This document shows, piece by piece, positions 33,540 through 41,646 of a stretch of DNA of 51,456 nucleotides. The stretch is from contig JADLEF010000041.1 in assembly GCA_020846295.1 (NCBI GenBank), positions 1 to 51,456 on the forward strand, given 5' to 3'. The stretch comes from Acidimicrobiales bacterium. Its GTDB lineage: Bacteria > Actinomycetota > Acidimicrobiia > Acidimicrobiales > CAIXPF01. Each line of letters opens with the position of its first letter. Position 1 is the first letter of the stretch. Made by a program: the position numbers and the translations under genes. Under the pieces are notes generated by a model, which ran no database searches, was not told the origin of the DNA, and saw only the letters and a list, made by a program, of their open reading frames with translations.

Positions 33540-36173
33540 GTGAGCACCGTGCTCGATCTCATCCTGCTCCGTCGCCCGCTCCGCCCTGCGTGCCGTGACC
33601 GCATCGCCCTTCTCGACGCGCACTGCGAGGTCACCTACGGGGAGCTCGGGGAGCGGATCGAGGCCTGCGCCGGTCGATTCGACCTCGCTCCACGCTCGCT
33701 CGTCGTGCTCGAGGGTGAGCGCTGCCTCGAGTTCGTGGTCACCTACCTCGCGCTGTTGTGGTCCGGGCACGTGCCGCTGCTCGCATCGCGAGGAGCTGAC
33801 GAGCTGGCCGAGCGCTGGTCCGCGTCGGCCCGCTTCACGGTGACGGCGCGAGGCACCGAGATGAGGCGGTGGGACCGACCCGGCCCGACGCTCCACCCCG
33901 ACCTCGCGCTGCTGCTGCCCACGTCGGGCTCGACGGGCTGCCCGAAGCTGGTGCGCCTGTCCCGACGCAACCTGCTGGCCAACGCCGCCTCGATCGCCGA
34001 CTATCTGGGGCTTCACTCCGATGATCGGGCCATCAGCACGCTTCCGTTGCACTACTGCTACGGCTTGTCGGTGCTGCACTCCCATCTCTCCGTCGGCGCC
34101 GGCATGGTGCTGACCGAGTCGTCGGTGGTCGATCCGTGCTTCCGGGAGCTGTTCGTCGCTCGCCAGGTGACCAACATCGCCGGCGTGCCCTACACCTTCG
34201 AGCTGCTGGACCGCGCCGACTGCTCGTGGCTGGCGACGCCGGCGCTTCGCTTCGTCACCCAGGCAGGCGGTCGCATGCCCGCGCACGACGTCCGCCGTTG
34301 GGCTGAGCGCTGCAGCACGTGGGGCGTCGAGCTGTTCGTGATGTACGGCCAGACCGAAGCCACCGCGCGCATCGCCTACCTGCCTCCGCACCTCGCCGCC
34401 AAGCGGCCCGAGGTGATCGGCCGCGCCATACCGGGTGGTCGGCTGGCGCTTCGGATGCCCGGCGGTGTCGCCGACGATGGCGCACCGGCTCCCATTCCCG
34501 ACGGATGCGAAGGTGAGCTCGTCTACCGGGGACCGAACGTCATGCTCGGCTACGCCGGTTGCATCGAGGATCTCGCCGCGGGCGCGATGCTCGACGAGCT
34601 GGCGACGGGCGATGTGGCCCGCTACCACGCCGATGACGACGTGTTCGAGATCATCGGCCGCGTGTCGCGCTTCATCAAGCTGTTCGGGGTGCGGGTCGAT
34701 CTCGATGCGGTGGAGGCGATGTTGCGTCCCGCGGCGACGGGGTCCGTCGTCGCCATCGGGGACGACCGGACGTTGCGGATCGCGGCGCCGGGGAGCGACC
34801 CGGACGCGCTGCACGCCGTCGTCGTGGACCGACTCGGCCTCGCGCCGCACGTCATCGAGGTGCGAGCCGACGTCGCGATCGAGCGCAACGAGGCCGGCAA
34901 GGTGGACTACGCCGCCCTGGCGAGTCGGTGGCCCCGATCCGAGGACGACCGGCACCCGGTCGGCCGCGAGCCGTCGGCCGCCGCCCGTTCGCAGCACCTG
35001 CCCGAGCAGGTGTGCCGGATCGTCGCGGTCGTGCTCGGGCGACGGGCCGTCGATCCGGGCCTCTCCTTCGTCGCGCTGGGCGGGGATTCGCTCAGCTACG
35101 TCGAATGCTCGGTGCGACTCGAGTCGTTCCTCGGGCCACTGCCGAGCGATTGGCACCATCGCCCGCTCGGCGAGCTGGCGCGGTCGGCGGCACCGGTGGC
35201 ATCTGAGCGATCGAGCGCGGCGCTCGTCGACACCACGATCGCGCTTCGGGCCATCGCCATCTGCATGGTGGTCTCCTACCACATGGGCATCGTGCGCTCG
35301 CCGGGGGGCGCCCACCTGATGCTGGCGCTGGCGGGCTACAACTTCGCTCGGTTCATCGCCGACATCGAATCGCCGACGCACCGGCTGGGTGCGGCGCTGC
35401 GGAGCGCGGCCCGGGTGGCGACCCCGGCCGTCGTGTGGCTCACCGCCGGGCTCGTGCTGTTCGGCAACTACGAGCCATCCATGTTGGTGCTCGTGCACAA
35501 CTACGTCGGTTCGCCCGCCACCTTCTTCGCCGGTCACTGGGCGTACTGGTTCTTCGAGGTGTTCGTGCACCTGACGGTGGCGGCGGCGCTGTTGCTCGTG
35601 GTCCCCGCGGTCGATCGGTTGCATCGCCGCGCGCCCTACGGGCTGCCGTTGGTGCTGTTCCTCGGCGCCCTCGCCATCCGCTCCTGGTGGCGTCTACCGG
35701 AGGCCTGGCACTTCTCCTTCTACCGCACCCACAGCGTGGCCTGGTTCTTTCTGCTGGGATGGCTCGTCTATCGCTCCACCGATGCCCCTCGCCGAGTGCT
35801 CACCTGCGCGTTGGCCCTCGCCGCCATGCCGGGGTTCTTCCACTCGCCGCGCAAGGAGACGGCCATCGTTGCGGGGCTGGTCCTGCTGGCCTGGTCCCGC
35901 ACGGTGCCCGTACCCCGCATCCTCGTCCAGCCGCTGTCGACCCTGGCCGCAGCCAGCCTCTGGATCTATCTGACCCACTTCGAGCTGTGGCCGCGCCTCG
36001 CCGACGCCTTCGGCAGCCGTCTCCTCGCCTACGCCCCCACGCTCGCCGTCGGGGTCATCGCGTGGCGTGCCCAGCGTTGGTCGGCGCTGTCGTGGCGCGC
36101 CGTGCGCGACGCCGCGCGGCGGCGCGGCCAACGCGAGGCCATCATCGGCACCGGCGCGATGGCGCGGCAGTGA
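33540..36173 (+). CDS. Adenylation-carrier-acyltransferase 3 fusion protein
   Basis: An 877-aa three-part enzyme. Residues ~1-490 are an AMP-binding domain: P-loop LLLPTSGSTGCPKLVRLS (126-143), LPLHYCYGLSVLHSH, and YGQTEATARIAYLPP, with SRFIKLFGVRVDL near the hinge. Residues ~490-560 are an acyl/peptidyl carrier domain with FVALGGDSLSYVE, the serine for phosphopantetheine at 517. Residues ~570-877 are a membrane acyltransferase-3 domain starting ALRAIAICMVVSYHMGIV, with about ten hydrophobic helices. The simple reading is that an acid is activated, loaded on the carrier and passed to the membrane domain for transfer to a sugar, lipid or peptide acceptor. GTG 33540 is the assigned start; its Shine-Dalgarno is weak. 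Confidence 0.88.
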   Translation: MSTVLDLILLRRPLRPACRDRIALLDAHCEVTYGELGERIEACAGRFDLAPRSLVVLEGERCLEFVVTYLALLWSGHVPLLASRGADELAERWSASARFTVTARGTEMRRWDRPGPTLHPDLALLLPTSGSTGCPKLVRLSRRNLLANAASIADYLGLHSDDRAISTLPLHYCYGLSVLHSHLSVGAGMVLTESSVVDPCFRELFVARQVTNIAGVPYTFELLDRADCSWLATPALRFVTQAGGRMPAHDVRRWAERCSTWGVELFVMYGQTEATARIAYLPPHLAAKRPEVIGRAIPGGRLALRMPGGVADDGAPAPIPDGCEGELVYRGPNVMLGYAGCIEDLAAGAMLDELATGDVARYHADDDVFEIIGRVSRFIKLFGVRVDLDAVEAMLRPAATGSVVAIGDDRTLRIAAPGSDPDALHAVVVDRLGLAPHVIEVRADVAIERNEAGKVDYAALASRWPRSEDDRHPVGREPSAAARSQHLPEQVCRIVAVVLGRRAVDPGLSFVALGGDSLSYVECSVRLESFLGPLPSDWHHRPLGELARSAAPVASERSSAALVDTTIALRAIAICMVVSYHMGIVRSPGGAHLMLALAGYNFARFIADIESPTHRLGAALRSAARVATPAVVWLTAGLVLFGNYEPSMLVLVHNYVGSPATFFAGHWAYWFFEVFVHLTVAAALLLVVPAVDRLHRRAPYGLPLVLFLGALAIRSWWRLPEAWHFSFYRTHSVAWFFLLGWLVYRSTDAPRRVLTCALALAAMPGFFHSPRKETAIVAGLVLLAWSRTVPVPRILVQPLSTLAAASLWIYLTHFELWPRLADAFGSRLLAYAPTLAVGVIAWRAQRWSALSWRAVRDAARRRGQREAIIGTGAMARQ

Positions 36174-36177
36174 TCGG

Positions 36178-36678
36178 TCAGGACCTGCCCTTCGCCAACA
36201 GCTCACCGAGCCCGGGCCAGTCCATCCGATTGAGGTAGGTGTGGTCGGAGAGGATGCGGCCCTCGCCGTCGAAGGTGTAGATCCCGCACCACGACAGCTC
36301 CCAGCCCGGCCGGGACTCGTCGACGATCGACGCCTCCACGGTGACGACGTTGCCCGACGGGACGACCCGCCGGAACGTCATCCGCCGCCCCGGCGCCTTC
36401 GCCCGGATGATCACCTCGGCCCGGATGAAGGACTCCGCATCGACGAGGAGGTTCTGCGGGTTCGCGGCACCTGCGGTCCACGACGAGCCGTCGAGGTTGA
36501 GCACGTGGAACGACGGTGCGTACGCCTCGCGGACGAAGCGCTCCATGTCCTCACCGTTGTACAACTCCCGGAACCGCTCGATCGCCGCCAGGTTGCGGCG
36601 CTCCTCGTCGGTCTGTGGCCGCCCGTCCGCGTGGCGGTGTTCCGGGTCGAGGTCGGTTGCCGTCGTGTCCTCAGCCAT
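36178..36678 (-). CDS. NTF2/SnoaL-like protein
   Basis: A 166-aa protein with the cone-shaped NTF2-like pattern: ERFRELYNGEDMERFVREAYAPSFHVL, a middle strand pair, VVTVEASIVDESRPGWELSWCGIYTFDGEGRI and the closing DHTYLNRMDWPGL. Such proteins are isomerases, dehydratases or ligand binders; the reaction is unknown. ATG 36678 has a good Shine-Dalgarno (GGGGGAG). It converges on the acyltransferase fusion with only four bases between stops. Confidence 0.82.
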   Translation of the reverse strand: MAEDTTATDLDPEHRHADGRPQTDEERRNLAAIERFRELYNGEDMERFVREAYAPSFHVLNLDGSSWTAGAANPQNLLVDAESFIRAEVIIRAKAPGRRMTFRRVVPSGNVVTVEASIVDESRPGWELSWCGIYTFDGEGRILSDHTYLNRMDWPGLGELLAKGRS

Positions 36679-36888
36679 GGTCTCCCCCTGGTGGTCGGGT
36701 CGGACCCTAGCGGTTGCCCCCTGCGGTCGGCGTGAGGCGGACGGCGCGCCGCGCCAATGCTCCGGAACAGGCACGGCTCTCCACCGTGATGCTCGCCACG
36801 AGCGCCACTGGCGGCGCCGGACGGCGGGCGCCGGTGCGTTGCATGGAGAGCTTGTGGAAACGATCGTCGCGATGTTGTGATCTCCACT

Positions 36889-36902
36889 CTCCATATATGG
36901 AG
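36889..36902. promoter_or_regulatory. 14-bp perfect palindrome upstream of glycosyltransferase
   Basis: CTCCATATATGGAG is a perfect palindrome in an AT-rich patch of the 294-base gap between two divergent genes, 71 bases before the glycosyltransferase ATG. TACCCT (about 36915-36920) beyond it could be a -10 box. Candidate operator. Confidence 0.4.
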
Positions 36903-36972
36903 GGTCACCGTTGGTACCCTCCTCAGACGGAGACGGCAACAGGCGAGCCACACGGCCGCTGGAAGCGGTGAC

Positions 36973-38274
36973 ATGACAGGGGTGAGGCCGGCGAGGATCC
37001 TGCACGTCGACAAGTTCTTGCGACGCGCCGGCGGCGCGTCGGTGTACATGCTCGACCTGGCGTCACGGCAGGAGCGCGACGGTGCTCGTGTCGAGTTCTT
37101 CGCGATGCAGGACGAGAGCAACGTAACGGCGACCTACAGTGAATTCTTTCCGCCCTACGTGTCGCTGGATCCACCGCCGCCCGGCTTTCGCGATCGGCTG
37201 GTGGCGGCCGGCCGAATGGTGTACTCCCGGTCCGCGGCGCGCGGCATGGCGGAGGTCGTAGAACGGTTCCAGCCGGACGTGGTGCACCTGCACAACATCT
37301 ACCACCAACTCTCACCTTCGATCCTGCAGCCCCTGGCCCGGGGGCGCGTGCCGGCGGTGATGACGGTGCACGACTACAAGCTGATCTGTCCGACCTACCA
37401 CCTGTTGTGCCACGGCGCGCTGTGCGACGCGTGCGTCGGCGGCAAGGTGTGGGAGGCAACCCGACGTCGATGCCAGGGTGGCTCGCTCGCCGCGAGTGCG
37501 GTGCTCAGCATCGAATCGGGATTGCACCGCTGGCTCAAGGCCTACGCCCCGGTGCAACGGTTCATCGCACCGAGCGTGTTCCTCGCCGATCAGCTGCGTC
37601 GAGGCGGCGTCTTCCCGGACCGCGTGCGCCAGCTCAACAACTACGTCGATGCATCGCAAACAGTGCCTCGCTGTGGACCCGGAAGCGGGTTCGTCTCCAT
37701 CGGGCGGCTGTCCGACGAGAAGGGCGTGGACACCGCGATCGAGGCGATCGGGCTGCTTCCCGACGCCCGACTCACCGTCGCCGGCGACGGCCCCGAGCGC
37801 AGCAGCCTGGAGTCGCTCGCCGAGCGGGTGGCCCCTGGCCAGGTGACCTTCGTCGGCCACATCGACGGGCGAGCGGTCGGCGAGCTGGTTCGCAACGCTC
37901 GAGCCGTCATCGCCGCCTCTCGGTGCCATGAGAACATGCCGTTGGCGGTGCTGGACGCCATGGCCGCCGCGGTCCCACCCGTCGTCAGCGGGCTCGGAGG
38001 TCTACCGGAGCTGGTCGAGGACTCCGTCACCGGGTTGGTCGTCCCCCATGACGATCCGGCTGCGCTCGCCCGCGGGCTGGGGGAGTTGCAGGCCGATCCC
38101 GGCGCGTCGCAACGGATGGGCGAGGCGGCCCGCGCCAAGGTGCTCGCGGCCTTCGACGCCTCGACGCACCAACGACGCCTGCTCGGCTACTACGGCGAGG
38201 CCGCCGCCTGCGTCGGGCGCCATGAGCTCGCCGCGACCCTCCAGGACCGGGCCGACCCGGGCACGCCGAGATGA
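36973..38274 (+). CDS. GT4-family glycosyltransferase
   Basis: A 433-aa retaining glycosyltransferase of the GT-B fold. The N-terminal half has HVDKFLRRAGGASVYMLDLA and FQPDVVHLHNIYHQLSPS; the donor half has FVSIGRLSDEKGVDTAIEAI, LTVAGDGPERSSLE, and the ENMPLAVLDAMAAAVPPVVS block, which replaces the common E-x7-E. A five-cysteine cluster (C139, C146, C151, C154, C167) follows the VHDYKLICPTYH segment, a trait of some exopolysaccharide GT4 enzymes. The ATG has a weak Shine-Dalgarno. It probably builds a surface glycan or glycolipid; its neighbours do not identify the sugar. Confidence 0.92.
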   Translation: MTGVRPARILHVDKFLRRAGGASVYMLDLASRQERDGARVEFFAMQDESNVTATYSEFFPPYVSLDPPPPGFRDRLVAAGRMVYSRSAARGMAEVVERFQPDVVHLHNIYHQLSPSILQPLARGRVPAVMTVHDYKLICPTYHLLCHGALCDACVGGKVWEATRRRCQGGSLAASAVLSIESGLHRWLKAYAPVQRFIAPSVFLADQLRRGGVFPDRVRQLNNYVDASQTVPRCGPGSGFVSIGRLSDEKGVDTAIEAIGLLPDARLTVAGDGPERSSLESLAERVAPGQVTFVGHIDGRAVGELVRNARAVIAASRCHENMPLAVLDAMAAAVPPVVSGLGGLPELVEDSVTGLVVPHDDPAALARGLGELQADPGASQRMGEAARAKVLAAFDASTHQRRLLGYYGEAAACVGRHELAATLQDRADPGTPR

Positions 38275-38364
38275 TCGACCGCCGGTGCGGTACGTTGGGC
38301 GGGCGGGGTGCGGTCGAGTTGAGGGGTGTGCTTGCAGCGTGGTGCCGGAGCGAGGACCTGGACC

Positions 38365-39474
38365 ATGGCTGCGATCGGGCTCATGGTCCTGCTCGCCGCC
38401 GGCTACCCGCTGCTCGCGACCGACGCCGAGCACCCGCTTGCGATCTTCCTGCTTCCGCTGCTCGCCGCGGCGGCGGTGCTGTCCTGGCGTCGAACCGCGA
38501 TCATCGGTGTGCTCTGCTTCGTGGTGGCGGCGGTCGAGGGGTGGTTCCTCTCGGACCTCGCGCTCGGCGCCTACGTGGCGCGGCTGGTCATCATCGGGAC
38601 GGGTTGCCTGCTGGGCACCTTGATCGCAGCGCAGCGCACCCGCCGGGAGGATCAGCTCGAGCAGGCGCAGGTGCGGGCGGCGTTGTCGGACGCCTTCCAG
38701 TCCTCGTTGGTGCCGCGGCCGGTGCCGCCCTCGTTCGTCCAGGTGTCGTCTCGCTTCACGCCCGGTGACGAGCGGCTGCAGCTCGGCGGGGACTTCTTCG
38801 ACGCGCTCGAGCTGCGCGACGGGTCGCTCGGCTACATCATGGGCGACGTGTGCGGCCACGGCCCCCGCGCCGCCGCCCTCGGCGCGGCGATCCGGGCCGG
38901 CTGGAAGACGATCGCCAACCGGGAGCCCTCCGATCCGGTGGTCTGGATCGGCGCGCTCGAGGATGCGTTCTTCCGCTATGGACGCCACGACGAGTACGTG
39001 ACGATCAACACCGGTCGCATCGGCGTCGGCGAGGCGTCGTTGCGCTACGTGTCCGCCGGCCACCCCTGGCCGATCGTGCTCGACGCGAGCGGCGCACAGT
39101 TCGACCGACCCCGGGTCGGCCCTCCGTTGGGCATCACCGTGCGGCCGGTCTGGGAGATCTCCAAGATCGAGCTCACACCGGGGATGACCTTGCTGCTCTA
39201 CACCGATGGACTGATCGAGAACGACGTGGTCGGGCGCAGCGCCCTCGAGGGTGAGGCGGCGTTGCTCCGCTACCTCCGCGACACCGATGGGCTCGACCTG
39301 GATGCGTTGCTGCAGCACTTCGGGCCGAGCGGCTACAACGACGACGTCGCCGTCCTCGCCGTGTCGCTCCCGCCCCGCCCCGACGCACCCGAGGTGCAGC
39401 ACGCACGGTCGGCCGCGCCTGGAGCGACCGACCCGAAGGTTTCGGCGATGGGTGGACGTACACGTCGAACGTGA
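38365..39474 (+). CDS. Membrane SpoIIE/RsbU-type PP2C phosphatase
   Basis: A 369-aa protein with three to four N-terminal membrane helices (residues ~1-90), a short coiled linker (EDQLEQAQVRAALSDAFQSSLVP) typical before these domains, and a SpoIIE phosphatase domain with metal-binding D143 (LGGDFFDALEL) and D161 (IMGDVCGHGPRAAAL), SAGHPWPIV, LLLYTDGLIE and the C-terminal YNDDVAVLAV. Such enzymes dephosphorylate anti-anti-sigma factors. No kinase or anti-anti-sigma gene is adjacent. ATG 38365 is preferred to an upstream GTG because GAGGACC precedes it; TACGTT at 38291-38296 is a possible -10, giving a leader of about 60 bases. Confidence 0.9.
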   Translation: MAAIGLMVLLAAGYPLLATDAEHPLAIFLLPLLAAAAVLSWRRTAIIGVLCFVVAAVEGWFLSDLALGAYVARLVIIGTGCLLGTLIAAQRTRREDQLEQAQVRAALSDAFQSSLVPRPVPPSFVQVSSRFTPGDERLQLGGDFFDALELRDGSLGYIMGDVCGHGPRAAALGAAIRAGWKTIANREPSDPVVWIGALEDAFFRYGRHDEYVTINTGRIGVGEASLRYVSAGHPWPIVLDASGAQFDRPRVGPPLGITVRPVWEISKIELTPGMTLLLYTDGLIENDVVGRSALEGEAALLRYLRDTDGLDLDALLQHFGPSGYNDDVAVLAVSLPPRPDAPEVQHARSAAPGATDPKVSAMGGRTRRT

Positions 39475-39510
39475 CCAGGCGGCGCCGCGCGTGGGCCCGC
39501 TCCGCCCGCC

Positions 39511-40122
39511 CTACTCGTGACGGGCGGGGTCCTGCGAGGGGAGCACCTCGCGCAGCGCAGGGATCCGCTTCCAGTCGGGGATCGGTGCCGATCGGCCCTC
39601 CTCCGGGACGAACGGTGAGATCGCGCCGTCCTGGTGGATGTACCGCCCGCAGTTGGGGAAGACCCGGGACACCCGAACGGCCAGCACCGCCTCTGCGCCG
39701 ACGAACGAGGCGGTGGTCCCGGCGTCGAGGTGCACGACCCCGCTGCCGTGGACCCGCATGCGCCACGGACGCTGTTGGTCCACGAAGAGCAACGCGACCC
39801 GTCCGTTGTCGATGATGTTGCCGAGCGTGCGCCACATGCCGTTGCCGTTGAAGATCGGCATCCGCAGCTCTGATGGCGACACCACCTCGACGAACCCGGC
39901 TCTGCCGCCCTTGTAGGAGACGTCCGGCCAGCCGTCCGCATCGACCGTGGCGATCCACACCGCCGCCTGGTCGGCGACGAGGTCGATGTCGCCTTGGTCG
40001 AGCGAGGTGTGCAGCGTGATGTCCTCCAGCCGATCCGCCAGGCGACGGGAGTCGAAGTGCTCCTGGAGTCGGCGCGCTCCGGCGCCGTAGAGCGTGGTCG
40101 GTTCGTCTGTCGTGGCCGTCAT
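39511..40122 (-). CDS. Pyridoxamine 5'-phosphate oxidase-like flavin protein
   Basis: A 203-aa split-barrel flavin/F420-binding protein: AAVWIATVDADGWPDVSYKGGRAGFVEVVS, MPIFNGNGMWRTLGNIIDNGRVALLFVD and VFPNCGRYIHQ match the pyridox_oxidase-like group, often FMN-, haem- or F420-binding. ATG 40122 has a GAGGT Shine-Dalgarno. It lies downstream of the tyrosinase operon with 100 bases between and converges on the phosphatase gene with 36 bases between stops. A redox role near a tyrosinase is interesting, but a shared transcript is unproven. Confidence 0.87.
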   Translation of the reverse strand: MTATTDEPTTLYGAGARRLQEHFDSRRLADRLEDITLHTSLDQGDIDLVADQAAVWIATVDADGWPDVSYKGGRAGFVEVVSPSELRMPIFNGNGMWRTLGNIIDNGRVALLFVDQQRPWRMRVHGSGVVHLDAGTTASFVGAEAVLAVRVSRVFPNCGRYIHQDGAISPFVPEEGRSAPIPDWKRIPALREVLPSQDPARHE

Positions 40123-40222
40123 CGCTGCACCTCAGGTCAAGGGTGGGAGCACGGATAGGGACGTTGCTGCCATTCGCCTGGGTATGGTAGCGATCTCAAG
40201 CTGCGCTCGCCGGTGCTCCGGG

Positions 40223-41215
40223 TCAAGCGGCAACATCGAGGTTGTCGTAGCTGTAGAACGACGCGGCGTCGAGGACCTGGGCGGGGGTGAGCGAGGTGCC
40301 GAGGAGGGCGACCATCGGGTCGTCGAGGTTGTGTCCCGGCACCGACCCTCCGTTGGCGGTGCCGTCGGGGACGTAGCGCCGCCCGTGCATCGTCATCCAC
40401 GCCTCCCAGATGCGGTCGGCGTTGCAGTGGTTCAGGTAGAAGACCGGGTCGTTGGGCGAGGTGCCCGGCGACATGTCACCGCCGATCCAGACGTGCACCC
40501 GGTTGTGCAGACCGGGGCCGACCGGCCGCCAACCTTCGAGCCGGTTCCGCAGCCCGGCCGATCCGTCCGGTGCCGACGAGTCGATGTCGAAGGGCTGCAG
40601 GTCGTAGGCGGTCTCGCCGAGGCAGGCCGCGACATCGTTCTTGGTCGGAAGCGTGGGCGCGTCGGGATCGGTGCCGGCCGCACGCTCGATCGGTCGTGGC
40701 GCGTGGACCTCGAGGTATCGGCCGATCCGCACGTCGAACCGCTGTGTCACGCGCACGCGCAGCGCGCCGATGGCTCCGGTGGTGACCGCCCCTCTGTTCG
40801 TCCCCAGCCGGTTGGACTGCCACAGCGTCGAGCCCAACGCACGGTCGCTCGCCCAATCCCAGTACGGCAGCCCGAAGTCGGGCCGGTTGAGCACCCGCTG
40901 CAGGTCCTGCTCCAGCCGCAGCAGGAACATCCGGTGCCAGGGAAGGAAGATCGGCCCGCCGTGCGCCCGGTTCGCGCCTCGACCTGCCGTCGGCATGTTC
41001 ATGGTGACGTAGTGCCACAGGACGTAGAGGTCCCACCTCGACAGCTCGCGCTCCGGGTCGTCGGTGCGTACCTGCCACCCGGGGACGGTGCGGCGCAGCG
41101 CGGTGTCGGCCTGCCGTGCGGTGATGCCGGTGAGCTCCTGGCTCAGCAGCACGCAGCCCCGGGTGTAGTCAGCTCGATCGGTCGTGGCCCGCTGGACGTC
41201 GTTCCTGATGCCCAT
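40223..41215 (-). CDS. Tyrosinase (type 3 copper oxidase)
   Basis: A 330-aa tyrosinase core. CuA ligands are H68 (LWHYV), H85 (AHGGPIFLPW) and H94 (PWHRMF); CuB ligands are H237 and H241 (LHNRVHVWIGG) and H263 (DPVFYLNHCNADRIW). There is no C-terminal lid domain and no Tat signal. It hydroxylates monophenols and oxidises catechols to quinones. The gene follows a MelC1-like gene by three bases, the same order as melC1-melC2 of Streptomyces, where the small protein loads copper. Its weak Shine-Dalgarno suggests translational coupling. Confidence 0.95.
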   Translation of the reverse strand: MGIRNDVQRATTDRADYTRGCVLLSQELTGITARQADTALRRTVPGWQVRTDDPERELSRWDLYVLWHYVTMNMPTAGRGANRAHGGPIFLPWHRMFLLRLEQDLQRVLNRPDFGLPYWDWASDRALGSTLWQSNRLGTNRGAVTTGAIGALRVRVTQRFDVRIGRYLEVHAPRPIERAAGTDPDAPTLPTKNDVAACLGETAYDLQPFDIDSSAPDGSAGLRNRLEGWRPVGPGLHNRVHVWIGGDMSPGTSPNDPVFYLNHCNADRIWEAWMTMHGRRYVPDGTANGGSVPGHNLDDPMVALLGTSLTPAQVLDAASFYSYDNLDVAA

Positions 41216-41218
41216 CGC

Positions 41219-41599
41219 TCAGTGCCCGCCGTCGTGGTGCGGGTGGTCGTCGTGGTGCGGGTGGTCGTCGTGGTCGATGGGCTCGCCGGAGGACCCGATC
41301 GCAGGCGGGGGCGGCGTCTCGCTCAACCGGTCGACGATGCGCCGCACCAGATCGATGGCCGAGGGCGTCGAGTACTGCGGCAGGCCGTGGTAGTGCACGG
41401 TGCCGTTGTCGGCGACGTGGATGTGGTCGGGGAACTCGACCCCGTCGATGGTGACGCGGTAGTGCGTCTCGATCTCGATGGCGTGCCCGTCGTGGATGAA
41501 GCGTCGCACCGAGCTGTCAGCATCGGCGTCGACGGCCAGCCCCTCCGTGACGTCGTACCCGTCCTGCTCGATGTTGATGGGAACCTTGGCTCCGGCCAT
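41219..41599 (-). CDS. MelC1-like tyrosinase caddie with His-rich tail
   Basis: A 126-aa protein. The middle (IETHYRVTIDGVEF ... HVADNGTVHYHGLPQYSTPSAIDLVRRIVD) resembles the MelC1 fold, which has a tyrosine-bearing loop, and stands directly before the tyrosinase. The C-terminus is DHDDHPHHDDHPHHDGGH, encoded by an 18-bp tandem repeat, and likely binds copper. Unlike MelC1 it has no Tat signal peptide. ATG 41599 is chosen for its Shine-Dalgarno (GGAAAGG); earlier starts would overlap the metallopeptidase. I infer copper delivery to the next gene's product. Confidence 0.75.
   Translation of the reverse strand: MAGAKVPINIEQDGYDVTEGLAVDADADSSVRRFIHDGHAIEIETHYRVTIDGVEFPDHIHVADNGTVHYHGLPQYSTPSAIDLVRRIVDRLSETPPPPAIGSSGEPIDHDDHPHHDDHPHHDGGH
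41231..41274 (-). repeat. 18-bp tandem repeat encoding His/Asp-rich tail
   Basis: Two perfect copies of an 18-bp unit (41231-41248, 41249-41266) and 8 bases of a third, encoding DDHPHH units at the caddie C-terminus. Copy number could change by slippage without breaking the frame. Confidence 0.85.
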
Positions 41600-41646
41600 C
41601 ACGCCACCTTTCCTTGTTGTTGAAGACATCAGTACGGCCATCTCCG

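Noticed and set aside
41231-41274. Short regular repeats as a CRISPR array
   Set aside because: Two adjacent 18-bp units with no spacers, inside a coding frame where they encode DDHPHH.
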